Source of the DNA: Streptomyces sp. SA15 | Lineage (GTDB): Bacteria > Actinomycetota > Actinomycetes > Streptomycetales > Streptomycetaceae | Assembly (NCBI RefSeq): GCF_002291145.1 | Contig: NZ_NTGE01000042.1 | Span: forward strand, 1-64,000 | DNA: 64,000 bases | Direction: 5' to 3' | Part shown: positions 9,367 to 19,164 of the stretch, piece after piece | How the letters are laid out: each line of letters starts with the position of its first letter | Numbering within the stretch: the stretch's first letter is position 1 | Position numbers and translations under genes: made by a program | Notes under the pieces: model-generated | Seen by the model: only the letters and a program-made list of their open reading frames with translations | Told to the model about the DNA's origin: nothing | Database searches by the model: none

Positions 9367-9377
9367 CGAAAGTTTCG
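9367..9377. promoter_or_regulatory. Palindromic xylanase operator, proximal copy
   Basis: A second CGAAAGTTTCG, 42 bases before the xylanase ATG. It is preceded by the hairpin-like ACTCTTC-GAG-GAAGAGT. A position this close to the start would let a bound repressor block transcription. Confidence 0.75.
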
Positions 9378-9388
9378 ACCTGTCATGA

Positions 9389-10753
<1,365 letters not shown>

Positions 10754-10764
10754 CAGCCGCAGCG

Positions 10765-10806
10765 CCGTACGGCCTGGCGGGGCGGCCGCCTCGCCAGGCC
10801 GTACGG
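10765..10806. terminator. Bidirectional terminator hairpin
   Basis: Arms of 15 bases (CCGTACGGCCTGGCG and its complement) around a 12-base loop lie between the converging xylanase and DUF2690 genes. There is no T-tract, as is usual in Streptomyces. Confidence 0.8.
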
Positions 10807-10815
10807 TGTGACACG

Positions 10816-11265
10816 TCAGTGCCAGCCCGTCGCCACCAGCTCATGGCCGTCGCACGCGAGCAGGGCGCGCGAGACACGGCCGCTGAGGTTGTTGCCGATC
10901 ATCGTGTAGGCGTAGCTGACGCCCGAGTCGACGGTCTCGGAGACCCATCCGTCGGGGCGCTGCGCACCGGAGTCCGACCGTTCCAGAACGGCCGCGCAGT
11001 TGGGCCGGGAGTTCTCGATCCGGGCGAAGGACCCGCACTTGCTGGAGTAGAAGTACTTCAGGGCCATGCCCTCGGCGTACCGCGTGGGGCCCACCTGCCC
11101 GAAGGTGCCCGCGCAGCTGGAGATGGTGGGGTACTGCCCCTCCATTCCGTAAGCCCCGTAGTTGCCGCCCGAGTGCGGTGCGGCCTGAGCGGAGACCGGG
11201 GTGAGCGCCATCACGGCGGCGGCGCCCCCCGCGGCCAGCAACGTTGTCAGCGATCGGCGGCTCAT
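10816..11265 (-). CDS. Secreted DUF2690-like protein
   Basis: A 149-residue protein with a clear signal peptide (MSRRSLTTLLAAGG to AQAAP, about residues 1-28). The mature part contains paired cysteines and the segment LKYFYSSKCGSFARIEN, which resembles the LRYSxxCxxxWARI core of DUF2690 proteins, a family of small secreted actinobacterial proteins of unknown role. The gene stands alone, convergent with the xylanase across a strong terminator. The start has AGGGCTCATG context with GAAAGAGGG just upstream. No function can be assigned beyond secretion. Confidence 0.75.
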   Translation of the reverse strand: MSRRSLTTLLAAGGAAAVMALTPVSAQAAPHSGGNYGAYGMEGQYPTISSCAGTFGQVGPTRYAEGMALKYFYSSKCGSFARIENSRPNCAAVLERSDSGAQRPDGWVSETVDSGVSYAYTMIGNNLSGRVSRALLACDGHELVATGWH

Positions 11266-11435
11266 GAGCCCTCTTTCCCTTGTGGTTTCCCTTGTCGGCG
11301 ATGCGGTGATCGAGCGATGGCGGCCGGCTGCACCGGCACTGCCCGCATCGCGACACTAGGAGACCTGGCCGCCGATCGGTGCCTGACAAATGTCAGGGTG
11401 AGTCGCTCAACAAGAGCCCCGTGCACAGCCGCCGT

Positions 11436-12164
11436 TCAGACGAGGTGGGCGAAGACCACCAGGTTCTCCGTGTAGTCCTTGGCCGAGTGGTCGTAGTCAC
11501 CGGCACAGGTGATGAGCCGGACCTGGGCCCGCGGAGTGTCGGCGTAGACGCGCCGGTCGGGAAAGTGCTTCTTGTCGAACGTCTCCACGCTGTCGACCAC
11601 GAATCTCGCCGTGCGCCGGTCCGCCCTCGTGACGCGGAAGGTGTCCCCCTCCTCGAGTTCACCGAGCTCGGCGAAGACGGCCGGGGACGTCGCGGTGTCG
11701 ACGTGCCCGGCGATGATCGCCGTGCCCCTCTCGCCGGGGGAGGCCCCCTCGGCATGCCAGCCGACGAGGTTGACGTCGTCGGCCGGCGGGGCTTCGAGCT
11801 GCCCCGTCCGGCCGATGGCGAGGGGCGTGAAGGGGGCGTTGACCGAGATCTTCGGGATGATCAGACGAAGGGGCTTCGCCCGCGGCAGATGCTGTCCCGA
11901 AGAGCGCCCGGCAGCCGAGGCCGACGGGCCGGCCTGTGTCGTACGCGGCGGACGGGAGGCGTCGGAAGCCGCGGTGGACGGCGCGGCGGAGAGTGCGGCG
12001 GACGGCGTGCCGGAGGACGGGTCATGTCCGCCGAACAGGGTCACGGCCAGGAACAGGGCGGCCACGGCGCACAGCACCGTCACCCCCGTACGGGATCCCC
12101 GGCCGGTCGGCGCCGGGTCGTCGGCGGTGGGGGAGTCGGTGGGGGAGGAAGGGCCAGCTGCCAT
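11436..12164 (-). CDS. Class F sortase
   Basis: A 242-residue protein starting at ATG 12164 behind GAGAGGTGG; the longer frame upstream lacks a site. An N-terminal membrane anchor (about residues 28-44, VTVLCAVAALFLAVTLF) is followed by an Ala/Ser/Pro-rich linker and the sortase beta-barrel. The catalytic His is in IIAGHVDT, the Cys in RLITCAGDYD and the Arg just before it (PRAQVRL), matching the His-Cys-Arg triad. Class F sortases are common in actinobacteria but their substrates are mostly unknown. The next gene upstream, in the same direction and 115 bases away, encodes a secreted repeat protein with a C-terminal hydrophobic segment and a basic tail, which makes it the obvious candidate substrate. 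Confidence 0.92.
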   Translation of the reverse strand: MAAGPSSPTDSPTADDPAPTGRGSRTGVTVLCAVAALFLAVTLFGGHDPSSGTPSAALSAAPSTAASDASRPPRTTQAGPSASAAGRSSGQHLPRAKPLRLIIPKISVNAPFTPLAIGRTGQLEAPPADDVNLVGWHAEGASPGERGTAIIAGHVDTATSPAVFAELGELEEGDTFRVTRADRRTARFVVDSVETFDKKHFPDRRVYADTPRAQVRLITCAGDYDHSAKDYTENLVVFAHLV

Positions 12165-12279
12165 CGGACACCACCTCTCTCGGTCACGGCAGCACAGGGG
12201 ACGGGGCACGCGGAAGGCCGGCCGGGCCGCCACACGGCACAGGAGTGGCGGCCCCGGCCGCTATCGCGTCCGGCACCGC

Positions 12280-12846
12280 TCAGGCCGCGGTTCCGGCGGA
12301 CTTGTTGCGGCGCACCGCGTACAGACCGGTGCCGGCGACCGCCAGCACCGCCAGCCCGGCCCCGGTCATGGTCGGCGTGTCGAGCGCGCCGCCTCCGGTG
12401 TGCACTCCGCCGCGGGGCTTGTGGTGGTCGCCGCCGTAGGAGTCGGAGTCGTGTGTGTCCTCCTTGGAGCCCTTGAAGTGGTCGGACCCGTGCTCGGAGT
12501 CCTTGAAGCCGTCCGAGCCGTACTCGTGGCCCTTGGAGCGGTCGGAACCGCCCTCGGAGTCCTTGAAGCCGTCCGAGTCGTGCCGGCCGTCCTGGTAGGT
12601 GTCCGAGTCGTGCTTGGGGTCCTTCGAGCCACCCCACTCCTCGTCGTCGTTGACCGCGGTCAGTGCGCCGCCACCGGTGTGCATGCCGCCCCGCGGCGTG
12701 TCGTGCCTGCTGTCCTTGTCGTGCTCTTTGCTGTAGGAAGATTTCTCGTGGTCCCGCTCACCGTCGTCGGCATATGCGCCGGGTGTGGTGATCGCGAGGA
12801 CGGCGGAAGCCGCCGCTGCGGCCAGGAGCATGCGGGTAGGGCGCAT
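12280..12846 (-). CDS. Secreted repeat-rich wall protein, candidate sortase substrate
   Basis: A 188-residue protein from ATG 12846 (GGAAGG site). Layout: signal peptide (1-27, ending AYADD), a very polar Asp/Ser/His/Lys/Gly repeat region, then a hydrophobic segment (about 158-178) and a basic tail RRNKSAGTAA. The motif PRGGxHTGGGAL occurs twice, once before and once after the repeat region. The central repeats are variants of GSDGFKDSE. The second copy of the motif lies just ahead of the membrane segment, where a sorting signal would be, but no LPxTG or LAxTG is present. It neighbours a class F sortase in the same orientation. Function is probably as a cell-wall-displayed or membrane-anchored spacer protein; ligand unknown. 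Confidence 0.8.
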   Translation of the reverse strand: MRPTRMLLAAAAASAVLAITTPGAYADDGERDHEKSSYSKEHDKDSRHDTPRGGMHTGGGALTAVNDDEEWGGSKDPKHDSDTYQDGRHDSDGFKDSEGGSDRSKGHEYGSDGFKDSEHGSDHFKGSKEDTHDSDSYGGDHHKPRGGVHTGGGALDTPTMTGAGLAVLAVAGTGLYAVRRNKSAGTAA

Positions 12847-13101
12847 GTGACATTCCTTCCGCCTCGGCCGGGCAGCTGGCGCTTTGTCAGCTGAGGAGAC
12901 CCGACCTCGACGTGATCCACCGTCAACCAGCCGTGGTGATCTCACCACTCAAGGCGCTCACTCGGGGGACCCGCCGCCTCCCGCCGCCCTGACCGGATCC
13001 GAACATCTGCTCGCCATGGTCAGCGGCGGAGCGCGTCCTGTGTGGGGCGCGCGAACTCGGGCAGCCGCTTCAGGATGAACGCTCCGAAATCCGTCGCAAA
13101 C

Positions 13102-14568
13102 ATGCCACAACAAGTCCGTGAGGAGCTGACCCGGAGGCTGCGCAAGAACAAGCGTGCCTTCCGCAAGGAGGACGTGCAGGTCGTCGAGCGGCCCCTGCTC
13201 AAGCGCGCGGTGGGTGCCTCCGCGCTCGGCAACTGCATGGAATGGTTCGACTTCGGCGTCTACAGCTATCTCGCCGCCACCATCGGGAAGGTCTTCTTCC
13301 CCGGCGCGTCACCGGCGGCCCAGGTCATCTCCTCCTTCGCGACCTTCGCCGCGGCCTTCGTCGTCCGCCCGCTCGGCGGCATGGTCTTCGGGCACCTCGG
13401 GGACCGCCTCGGCAGGCAGAAGGTTCTGGCCACCACCATGATCATGATGGCGATCGGCACCTTCGCCATCGGACTGATCCCCGGCTACGGCACCCTCGGC
13501 GTCGCCGCCCCGATCCTGCTGCTGGTCGCCCGTTTGGTCCAGGGCTTCTCCACCGGCGGTGAGTACGGCGGCGCCACGACCTTCGTCGCCGAGTACTCCC
13601 CGGACCGCCGCCGGGGCTACCTCTCCAGCTGGCTCGACTTCGGGACCTTCACCGGTTACGCCCTAGGCTCCGCGCTGGTCACCCTGCTGAACCTGATGCT
13701 CACCGACGCCGAGATGCTCTCGTGGGGCTGGCGCGTCCCCTTCCTGATCGCCGGCCCGCTCGGCGTCATCGGTCTGTACATGCGGCTCAGGCTGGAGGAG
13801 TCTCCCGCCTTCCAGCAGCAGCTGGACGAGCACGAGAAGAGCCTCGCCCAGGAGTCGGCGGGCACCGAGTTCAGGACCATCCTCAAGGACCACTGGCGAC
13901 CGCTGCTCATCTGCATGGGCCTGGTGCTGCTGTACAACGTTCCCAACTACATGGTCACCGGCTTCCTGCCGACGTACCAGACGGAGACGCTGGGCCGCTC
14001 CAGCAGCTCCGCCGACGTCCTGGTGCTGATCGGCATGGTGTGGATCGTGCTGCTGATCACCTTCATCGGGCGGCTCAGCGACCGGGTCGGCCGGCGACCG
14101 GTGTACGGCGTCGCGGCCGCCGCGATGATCGCCCTCGCCGTTCCGTCCTTCCAATTGATCAAGATGGAGGGAACCTGGGCACCGATCGCCGGAGTGCTGA
14201 TCCTGTCCACCCTGCTGGCCTGCTTCGCCGCCCCGAGCGCCGCCACCCTGCCCGCCCTGTTCCCGACCGCCGTCCGCTACGCGGCCATGGGCATCGGCTT
14301 CAACTTCGCCGTCGCCGCGTTCGGCGGCACCACACCGCTGGTCACCGAGGCGCTGGTGCACGTCACCGGCAACGACTTGATGCCCGCCTTCTACCTGATG
14401 GCGGCCGGTGCCATCGGCCTGGTGACGGTGAAGTTCCTGCCGGAGAACGCGCAGGTACCGCTCAACGGCTCGCAGCCGATGGTCGGCTCGGAGGAGGAGC
14501 AGCGGGAGCTGATCACCACGTCCACGGACCTGTACCGCGTCGCGCGGCACCACTCCGGCGTCCGTTGA
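13102..14568 (+). CDS. MFS metabolite:proton symporter (ProP/ShiA-like)
   Basis: About 488 residues with twelve predicted membrane helices. The family signature NCMEWFDFGVYSYLA at the first helix and GHLGDRLGRQKVL in the loop between helices 2 and 3 are diagnostic of the metabolite:H+ symporter branch (ProP, ShiA, KgtP). RLVQGFSTGGEYGGA marks helix 4-5 and RLSDRVGRRPV the repeat of the loop in the second half. The start is uncertain: ATG 13102 fits the family but has a poor ribosome site; ATG 13075 and GTG 13042 are upstream alternatives. Likely substrates are betaine/proline or small organic acids. It is monocistronic, with no clear functional partner nearby. Confidence 0.92.
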   Translation: MPQQVREELTRRLRKNKRAFRKEDVQVVERPLLKRAVGASALGNCMEWFDFGVYSYLAATIGKVFFPGASPAAQVISSFATFAAAFVVRPLGGMVFGHLGDRLGRQKVLATTMIMMAIGTFAIGLIPGYGTLGVAAPILLLVARLVQGFSTGGEYGGATTFVAEYSPDRRRGYLSSWLDFGTFTGYALGSALVTLLNLMLTDAEMLSWGWRVPFLIAGPLGVIGLYMRLRLEESPAFQQQLDEHEKSLAQESAGTEFRTILKDHWRPLLICMGLVLLYNVPNYMVTGFLPTYQTETLGRSSSSADVLVLIGMVWIVLLITFIGRLSDRVGRRPVYGVAAAAMIALAVPSFQLIKMEGTWAPIAGVLILSTLLACFAAPSAATLPALFPTAVRYAAMGIGFNFAVAAFGGTTPLVTEALVHVTGNDLMPAFYLMAAGAIGLVTVKFLPENAQVPLNGSQPMVGSEEEQRELITTSTDLYRVARHHSGVR

Positions 14569-14572
14569 CCGC

Positions 14573-15499
14573 TCACGTCAGGACCACTTCCCAGGTGTCC
14601 ACGGCGTAGTGGACGCTCATGCCGGCCCGCGCGTACAGCTCGGGAGCCCCGGTCGCGTTGGAGGTGTCCACGCCGAGCCCCACGGTGTCCCGCCCCCGGG
14701 CGGCGAAGGCCGCGAAGGCCTGCCGCAGCAGGAACCCGCCGAGCCCCCGGCCACGGGCCTCGCGCAGTACGCCGATGCTGCGGATCCATCCCATGGCCTC
14801 GCGGTCGTCGCGGGAGAGCAGGAAGCCGGCATCCCCGAGGTCGTCGGCAGCGACGATCCACACCAGGGACCAGTCGAGCCCGTCCGCGTCGATGTCGTGC
14901 AGCCACTGGTGGTAGAAGCGCGGCTGGAAGTCGAAGTGCTCGGCGAAGCAGGCCTGGTACAACTCGTGGACACGTTTCCGGTCCGCCTCGGCGGTGCACG
15001 ACCGCACCCGCACACCAGCCGGCGCCTCGGGCGGCAGGTTCTCCGCGGCCCGAAGGTCCCGCCGCAGCACGTGGTAGCGCCGTACGACGGACCAGCCCCG
15101 CGCGCGGATCAGCTCGGTGTCGAGCGTGGGTGCCACGTTGAGGTGCAGATGCACCACGGCCCTCTCGGCGCCGTTGTCCCGCGCCTTCTGGAGCGCCCTG
15201 GCCTCCATCGCCTCCAGCAGGTGCTCCCCGGCCGGCTGGTGGTCGGGCAGCACATAGTGGTCGACGTCGATGCGTTCACCTTGCGACTCGTCCCACAGCA
15301 GCCCGTAGGCCACCAGCAGCTCCCCGTCGAAGGCCAGCCAGGAGTCGCGTCCGAGATCGATGTCGGGATGCTTCAGATCGGCCTCGATGGTGTGCAGGTC
15401 GGTCTCGGCCCGGCCGATCTCGATCCGGTCGACCTCGTTGAGCAGATCGGTAATGGCGGTTGCGTCGGCGAGTCCGGCAGGGCGGACGAGATAGGGCAT
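14573..15499 (-). CDS. Tandem GNAT-family N-acetyltransferase
   Basis: A 308-residue cytoplasmic protein with two GNAT folds, the arrangement seen in mycothiol synthase MshD and relatives. The N-terminal half begins LVRPAGLADATAITDLLNEVD. The C-terminal half carries the acetyl-CoA loop VLREARGRGLGGFLLRQAF (R/Q-x-x-G-x-G/A type) and ends with the YARAGM motif typical of active GNAT domains. True MshD is normally encoded elsewhere as a conserved gene, so this is more likely a paralogue acting on an unknown amine. It converges with the MFS gene, the stops being 4 bases apart, and diverges from a MarR gene 97 bases away. Confidence 0.85.
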   Translation of the reverse strand: MPYLVRPAGLADATAITDLLNEVDRIEIGRAETDLHTIEADLKHPDIDLGRDSWLAFDGELLVAYGLLWDESQGERIDVDHYVLPDHQPAGEHLLEAMEARALQKARDNGAERAVVHLHLNVAPTLDTELIRARGWSVVRRYHVLRRDLRAAENLPPEAPAGVRVRSCTAEADRKRVHELYQACFAEHFDFQPRFYHQWLHDIDADGLDWSLVWIVAADDLGDAGFLLSRDDREAMGWIRSIGVLREARGRGLGGFLLRQAFAAFAARGRDTVGLGVDTSNATGAPELYARAGMSVHYAVDTWEVVLT

Positions 15500-15596
15500 G
15501 GGCGCCAGGATCGGGGGGAAGGCCGGCTACCGCAATGAGTTTAATCCGCTCTCACCGGCTGAGGGAGCGGCGACTTGGGCACGGTAGAAAGGACCC

Positions 15597-16133
15597 ATGC
15601 CGGAGCGCGAGATCCCCGCGGGGGCCATGGACGACGTCGATGCGGTCACCCGCGCGGTCCTGACCGCCTCGCGGCTGCTGGTGGCCGTTTCCGCACGGTC
15701 GCTGGCCGAGGTGGAGGAGCGGGTGACGCTGCCGCAGTTCCGGATGCTGGTGGTGCTGTCCACCCGGGGAGCCACCAAGCTGGTCGCACTCGCCGATCTG
15801 CTCCAGGTCGCCCCGTCCACCGCGATGCGCATGGTCGACTGGCTGATCGCGGCAGGACTCGCCGACCGGCACACCAACCCCGACAACCGCCGGGAGACGC
15901 TCCTGCAGCTCACCGACGAGGGGCGGCGCGCCGTCGAGAACGTCACCGCCCGGCGGCGCGCCGAACTCGCCGCGATCGTCGAGCGCCTCGCACCGGGGCA
16001 GCGGGCCGTGCTCATCGAGGCGCTCACCGCCTTCAACGAAGCCGGGGGAGAGCCCCTCGCCCCGGCGCTGGACGACTCCGAAACACACCCCCTGGGCTGG
16101 ACGGTGGGCGCCGCGGTCGCCCGCGACGCCTGA
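15597..16133 (+). CDS. MarR-family transcriptional regulator
   Basis: A 178-residue protein with an AAAGGA site before ATG 15597. The winged helix-turn-helix spans about residues 40-110: LPQFRMLVVLS, then ADLLQVAPSTAMRMVDWLIAAGLADR as recognition helix and the wing NRRETLLQLTDEG. It is transcribed divergently from the tandem GNAT gene, so that gene and itself are the most likely targets. The ligand is unknown. Confidence 0.9.
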   Translation: MPEREIPAGAMDDVDAVTRAVLTASRLLVAVSARSLAEVEERVTLPQFRMLVVLSTRGATKLVALADLLQVAPSTAMRMVDWLIAAGLADRHTNPDNRRETLLQLTDEGRRAVENVTARRRAELAAIVERLAPGQRAVLIEALTAFNEAGGEPLAPALDDSETHPLGWTVGAAVARDA

Positions 16134-16138
16134 CAGGA

Positions 16139-16885
16139 TCAGCCGGCCGACGGTGAGGGCGCCGGTGTCGGGGCCGCGGTGTTGATGTTCAGGTCGGGGC
16201 GCGGCTTGAGGACGAGCATCGGCGATCCCGGCTGCGGCGGAGGCGGTGTGAGCTCGGCCTTGGGCAGCTTCGGCGGGTTGGTCTGCTGGAAGTTGACGTT
16301 CTCGTGATTGACCAGGCCGGTCTTCTCCAACACGGTGATGTGGTCCAGCACCGTGTCGTTGGCCAGATCGGCCAGCTGACGCACCATGGTGTTCCGGGTG
16401 TTGGCGCGGATCTTGGCGACCGTCGGGAAGATCTGACCGTGGGTCACCCGCATGATGGTGACCGCGGTGGAGTCGAACTCCTTGCCGGTGCTGCCGTCGA
16501 CGGTCGCCACGAACTGCTGCTGCTGCGGGCTCGCCTGATTGGGGATCGTGACGCCGAGCTCGGTCGAGATCTTGCGGCACAACTCGTCGAGCCCGGCGTG
16601 CCCGACGATCAGGTGCTTGCCCGCCTCCTTCATGGCGTCGGTCGTTCCGCGCTCCATCACCATCTCGCCCAGCGGGTACTCCCACAGCCCGGCCGCACGC
16701 ACCTTCACCACGAAGTCACGGTCCGCCTCGGTGAGCGGCCCGTAACGGGTGTTGGCGATGATGCGTTCCTGGCCGCTGGTCGTGTTCTCCACCCCGAGCA
16801 TGGCAGGGTAGGCGAGGGCCGTGAGGGTCAAACCCAGCGCACCGAACACGAAGACGCTCCCCAGCTTGTTGCGGGAGATGGGCAT
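16139..16885 (-). CDS. DUF4142 family secreted/membrane protein
   Basis: A 248-residue protein with AGGAGG before ATG 16885. A hydrophobic N-terminal stretch (about 11-30) acts as signal or anchor. The body is the helical DUF4142 fold, recognisable by LTEADRDFVVKVRAAGLWEY at the start and DLANDTVLDHITVLEKTG near the end, a ferritin-like four-helix arrangement of unknown function that is common in secreted actinobacterial proteins. The C-terminus is Pro-rich. It converges with the MarR gene, whose stop is 5 bases away. No function beyond family membership can be given. Confidence 0.85.
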   Translation of the reverse strand: MPISRNKLGSVFVFGALGLTLTALAYPAMLGVENTTSGQERIIANTRYGPLTEADRDFVVKVRAAGLWEYPLGEMVMERGTTDAMKEAGKHLIVGHAGLDELCRKISTELGVTIPNQASPQQQQFVATVDGSTGKEFDSTAVTIMRVTHGQIFPTVAKIRANTRNTMVRQLADLANDTVLDHITVLEKTGLVNHENVNFQQTNPPKLPKAELTPPPPQPGSPMLVLKPRPDLNINTAAPTPAPSPSAG

Positions 16886-16927
16886 CGGACCTCCTGACGT
16901 GAGCGGTTCTTACGGCAGGAAGTACGG

Positions 16928-17305
16928 ATGGAGCGGCCTGATCCATCATTGCGCTGGGTAAATTTTGCACGCTGCTCTGTGTTGTGTGTCACATGGGGCC
17001 AGTGGTGCGCGCACGCGGTCACGCCGGCGCACGCCGCCCCCAGCGGTACGGCCCCGACCGCGGCGCCTGTCCAGGCCGCCGCGCACTCGGTGCCCGCCCC
17101 GCCGACCTGGTCGGTACGTCCCTTCGCGCTGGACCAAGTCGCCCTCGGTGAGGGCGAGTTCGGCGACAAGCGCCACCTGATTGGCCGTTTCGTGCGGGCG
17201 GTGCCCGTCCTCGCCGACAGCTGGCTGTCCGAGGGGCTGTTCACGCGCGAGGAACGGGAGGGTGCCGTCCGACGGAGCGTGCGCGATGTCTTGACGTGTA
17301 CTTGA
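16928..17305 (+). pseudogene. Possible truncated GH127-like glycosidase N-terminus
   Basis: This open stretch of 125 codons carries a leader-like start ending AHAAP, a Pro/Ala-rich segment and then VRPFALDQVALGEGEFGDK. The last segment resembles the opening of GH127 beta-L-arabinofuranosidases (PFxLxxVxLxxGxF). Those enzymes exceed 600 residues and nothing of the catalytic domain follows, so this would be a 5' remnant. The frame ends just before the promoter of the mannanase. A real but unknown small secreted protein cannot be excluded. Confidence 0.4.
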
Positions 17306-17318
17306 CGTGGTGGCTTTA

Positions 17319-17332
17319 TGGGAGCGCTCCCA
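17319..17332. promoter_or_regulatory. CebR-type operator before the mannanase
   Basis: TGGGAGCGCTCCCA, a perfect 14-base palindrome identical to the CebR consensus, 52 bases before the mannanase GTG. CebR is the cellobiose/cellotriose-responsive repressor of cellulolytic genes in Streptomyces. TTGACG strings just upstream could be -35 elements. Confidence 0.85.
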
Positions 17333-17383
17333 CGCTTCACTTCTGATGCCTGAGTTTCTTGGCGCTCACTCCCTGGAGTCGCA

Positions 17384-19036
17384 GTGAGAAGAACGAGAAG
17401 AAAGAGCCCCTTATCCCACCTGCTGGCCGGACTGGCGACCCTGCTCGGGCTCGCCGTCCTCGGCGTTCTCTCCCCGGCCATGGCCCACGCCCAGTCGCCC
17501 GGCGCCCTCGCCACCGGCCTCCACATCGACAACGGCCGCCTCGTCGAAGGCAACGGCAACGACTTCGTGATGCGCGGCGTCAACCACGCCCACACCTGGT
17601 ACCCGGGCGAGACACAGTCGCTGGCCGACATCAAGGCGCTGGGCGCCAACACCGTCCGCGTGGTGCTCTCCAACGGTCACCGGTGGACCAAGAACAGCGC
17701 CGAAGACGTGGCAGGAGTCGTCGACGACTGCAAGGCCAACCGCCTCATCTGCGTACTGGAGGTGCACGACACCACCGGCTACGGCGAGGAGGCGGCGGCC
17801 GCCACGCTCGACCAGGCGGCCGATTACTGGATCGGCCTGAAGGACGTGCTCACCGGCGAAGAGAACTACGTCATCGTCAACATCGGCAACGAACCCTGGG
17901 GCAACACCAACCCCGCCGGCTGGACCGACCCCACGATCGCCGCCGTCAAGAAGCTGCGCAACGCCGGATTCGAGCACACGATCATGGTGGACGCGCCCAA
18001 CTGGGGCCAGGACTGGCAAGGCGTCATGCGCGCCAACGCCCAGTCCGTCTACGACGCCGACCCCACCGGCAACCTGATCTTCTCGATCCACATGTACAGC
18101 GTCTTCGACACCGCCCAGGAGATCAACGACTACCTGAAGGCCTTCGTCGACGCCAAACTGCCCCTCCTCATCGGTGAGTTCGGCGGGCCCCCCGACCAGT
18201 GGGGCGACCCGGACGAGGACACCATGATGGCCGCCGCCGAGCAGCTCAAGCTCGGCTACCTCGCCTGGTCCTGGAGCGGCAACACCGACCCGATCCTGGA
18301 CCTGTCGATCGGCTTCGACCCGGGCCGGCTCAGCTCCTGGGGCCAGCGCATCTTCAACGGCGCCAACGGCATCGCCCAGACCTCCAAGGAAGCCACCGTC
18401 TACGGCGGCGGCAACCCCGGCGACACCCAGGCCCCGACCGCTCCCGGCACCCCGACAGTTTCCGCGGTGACGGCCACTTCCGCCACCCTCGGCTGGACCG
18501 CCGCCACCGACAACGTCGGCGTCACCGGCTACGACGTCGTCCGCGTGAGCGGGGGCACCGAGACCAAGGTCGCGGCGTCCACCACCAACTCCGTCACCGT
18601 GACCGGCCTCGCCGCCGACACGGCGTACACCTTCGCCGTCTACGCCCGCGACGCGGCCGGCAACCGCTCGCCCCGCTCGGCCACGGTGAACGTCAGCACC
18701 GGCAGTGCCCCGAGCGGGACCTGCTCCGTCGGCTACCGAGCCACCAACGAGTGGCCGGGCGGCTTCCAGGGCGAGATCACCCTCCGCAACACCGGCACCA
18801 CCGCCCTCAACGGCTGGACGCTCGCCTTCACCTTCGCCAATGGCCAGACCATCACCAACATGTGGGGCGGAACCCACACCCAGAACGCCGGCACAGTGAA
18901 CGTCACCCCCGCCTCCTACACCACCACGATCCCCGCAGGAGGCTCGGTCACCGTCGGCTTCATCGCCGGCAAGGGCGCCACGAACACGGCCCCGACCACC
19001 TTCACTCTCAACGGCGCTGCCTGCACCACCACCTGA
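17384..19036 (+). CDS. manA: Secreted endo-beta-1,4-mannanase, GH5 with FN3 and CBM2
   Basis: A 550-residue enzyme from GTG 17384 (GGAG eight bases upstream). The signal peptide has an unusually basic start (MRRTRRK) and ends near AHAQS. The catalytic domain closely follows the streptomycete mannanase ManA (GH5 subfamily 8): FVMRGVNHAHTWYP, acid/base Glu in VNIGNEPWGN, VDAPNWGQDW and nucleophile Glu in LLIGEFGG. A fibronectin type III module (about 355-435, beginning APTAPGTPTVS) links to a C-terminal CBM2 (about 445-550) with terminal cysteines. It hydrolyses mannan and glucomannan chains. The CebR box indicates induction by cellulose breakdown products. A hairpin follows the stop. Confidence 0.94.
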   Translation: MRRTRRKSPLSHLLAGLATLLGLAVLGVLSPAMAHAQSPGALATGLHIDNGRLVEGNGNDFVMRGVNHAHTWYPGETQSLADIKALGANTVRVVLSNGHRWTKNSAEDVAGVVDDCKANRLICVLEVHDTTGYGEEAAAATLDQAADYWIGLKDVLTGEENYVIVNIGNEPWGNTNPAGWTDPTIAAVKKLRNAGFEHTIMVDAPNWGQDWQGVMRANAQSVYDADPTGNLIFSIHMYSVFDTAQEINDYLKAFVDAKLPLLIGEFGGPPDQWGDPDEDTMMAAAEQLKLGYLAWSWSGNTDPILDLSIGFDPGRLSSWGQRIFNGANGIAQTSKEATVYGGGNPGDTQAPTAPGTPTVSAVTATSATLGWTAATDNVGVTGYDVVRVSGGTETKVAASTTNSVTVTGLAADTAYTFAVYARDAAGNRSPRSATVNVSTGSAPSGTCSVGYRATNEWPGGFQGEITLRNTGTTALNGWTLAFTFANGQTITNMWGGTHTQNAGTVNVTPASYTTTIPAGGSVTVGFIAGKGATNTAPTTFTLNGAACTTT

Positions 19037-19048
19037 CCCGGCCCGACC

Positions 19049-19079
19049 GGCCCCGCCCTCCAGGAGCGAGGGCGGGGCC
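19049..19079 (+). terminator. Terminator hairpin after the mannanase
   Basis: GGCCCCGCCCTC and its perfect complement flank a 7-base loop, beginning 12 bases after the mannanase stop. Confidence 0.75.
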
Positions 19080-19164
19080 TCGGTCCCTCCCGGGACACCT
19101 CCTGCGTGATCAAAACAGCGAGGCATTAGCATATGAGCGCCACCTAGCTCGAAAGTGAAGAACT

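Noticed and set aside
13020..13101. Longer N-terminus of the MFS transporter from GTG 13042
   Set aside because: The extra 20 residues are not family-like and lie in low-complexity upstream DNA. I keep it only as an alternative.
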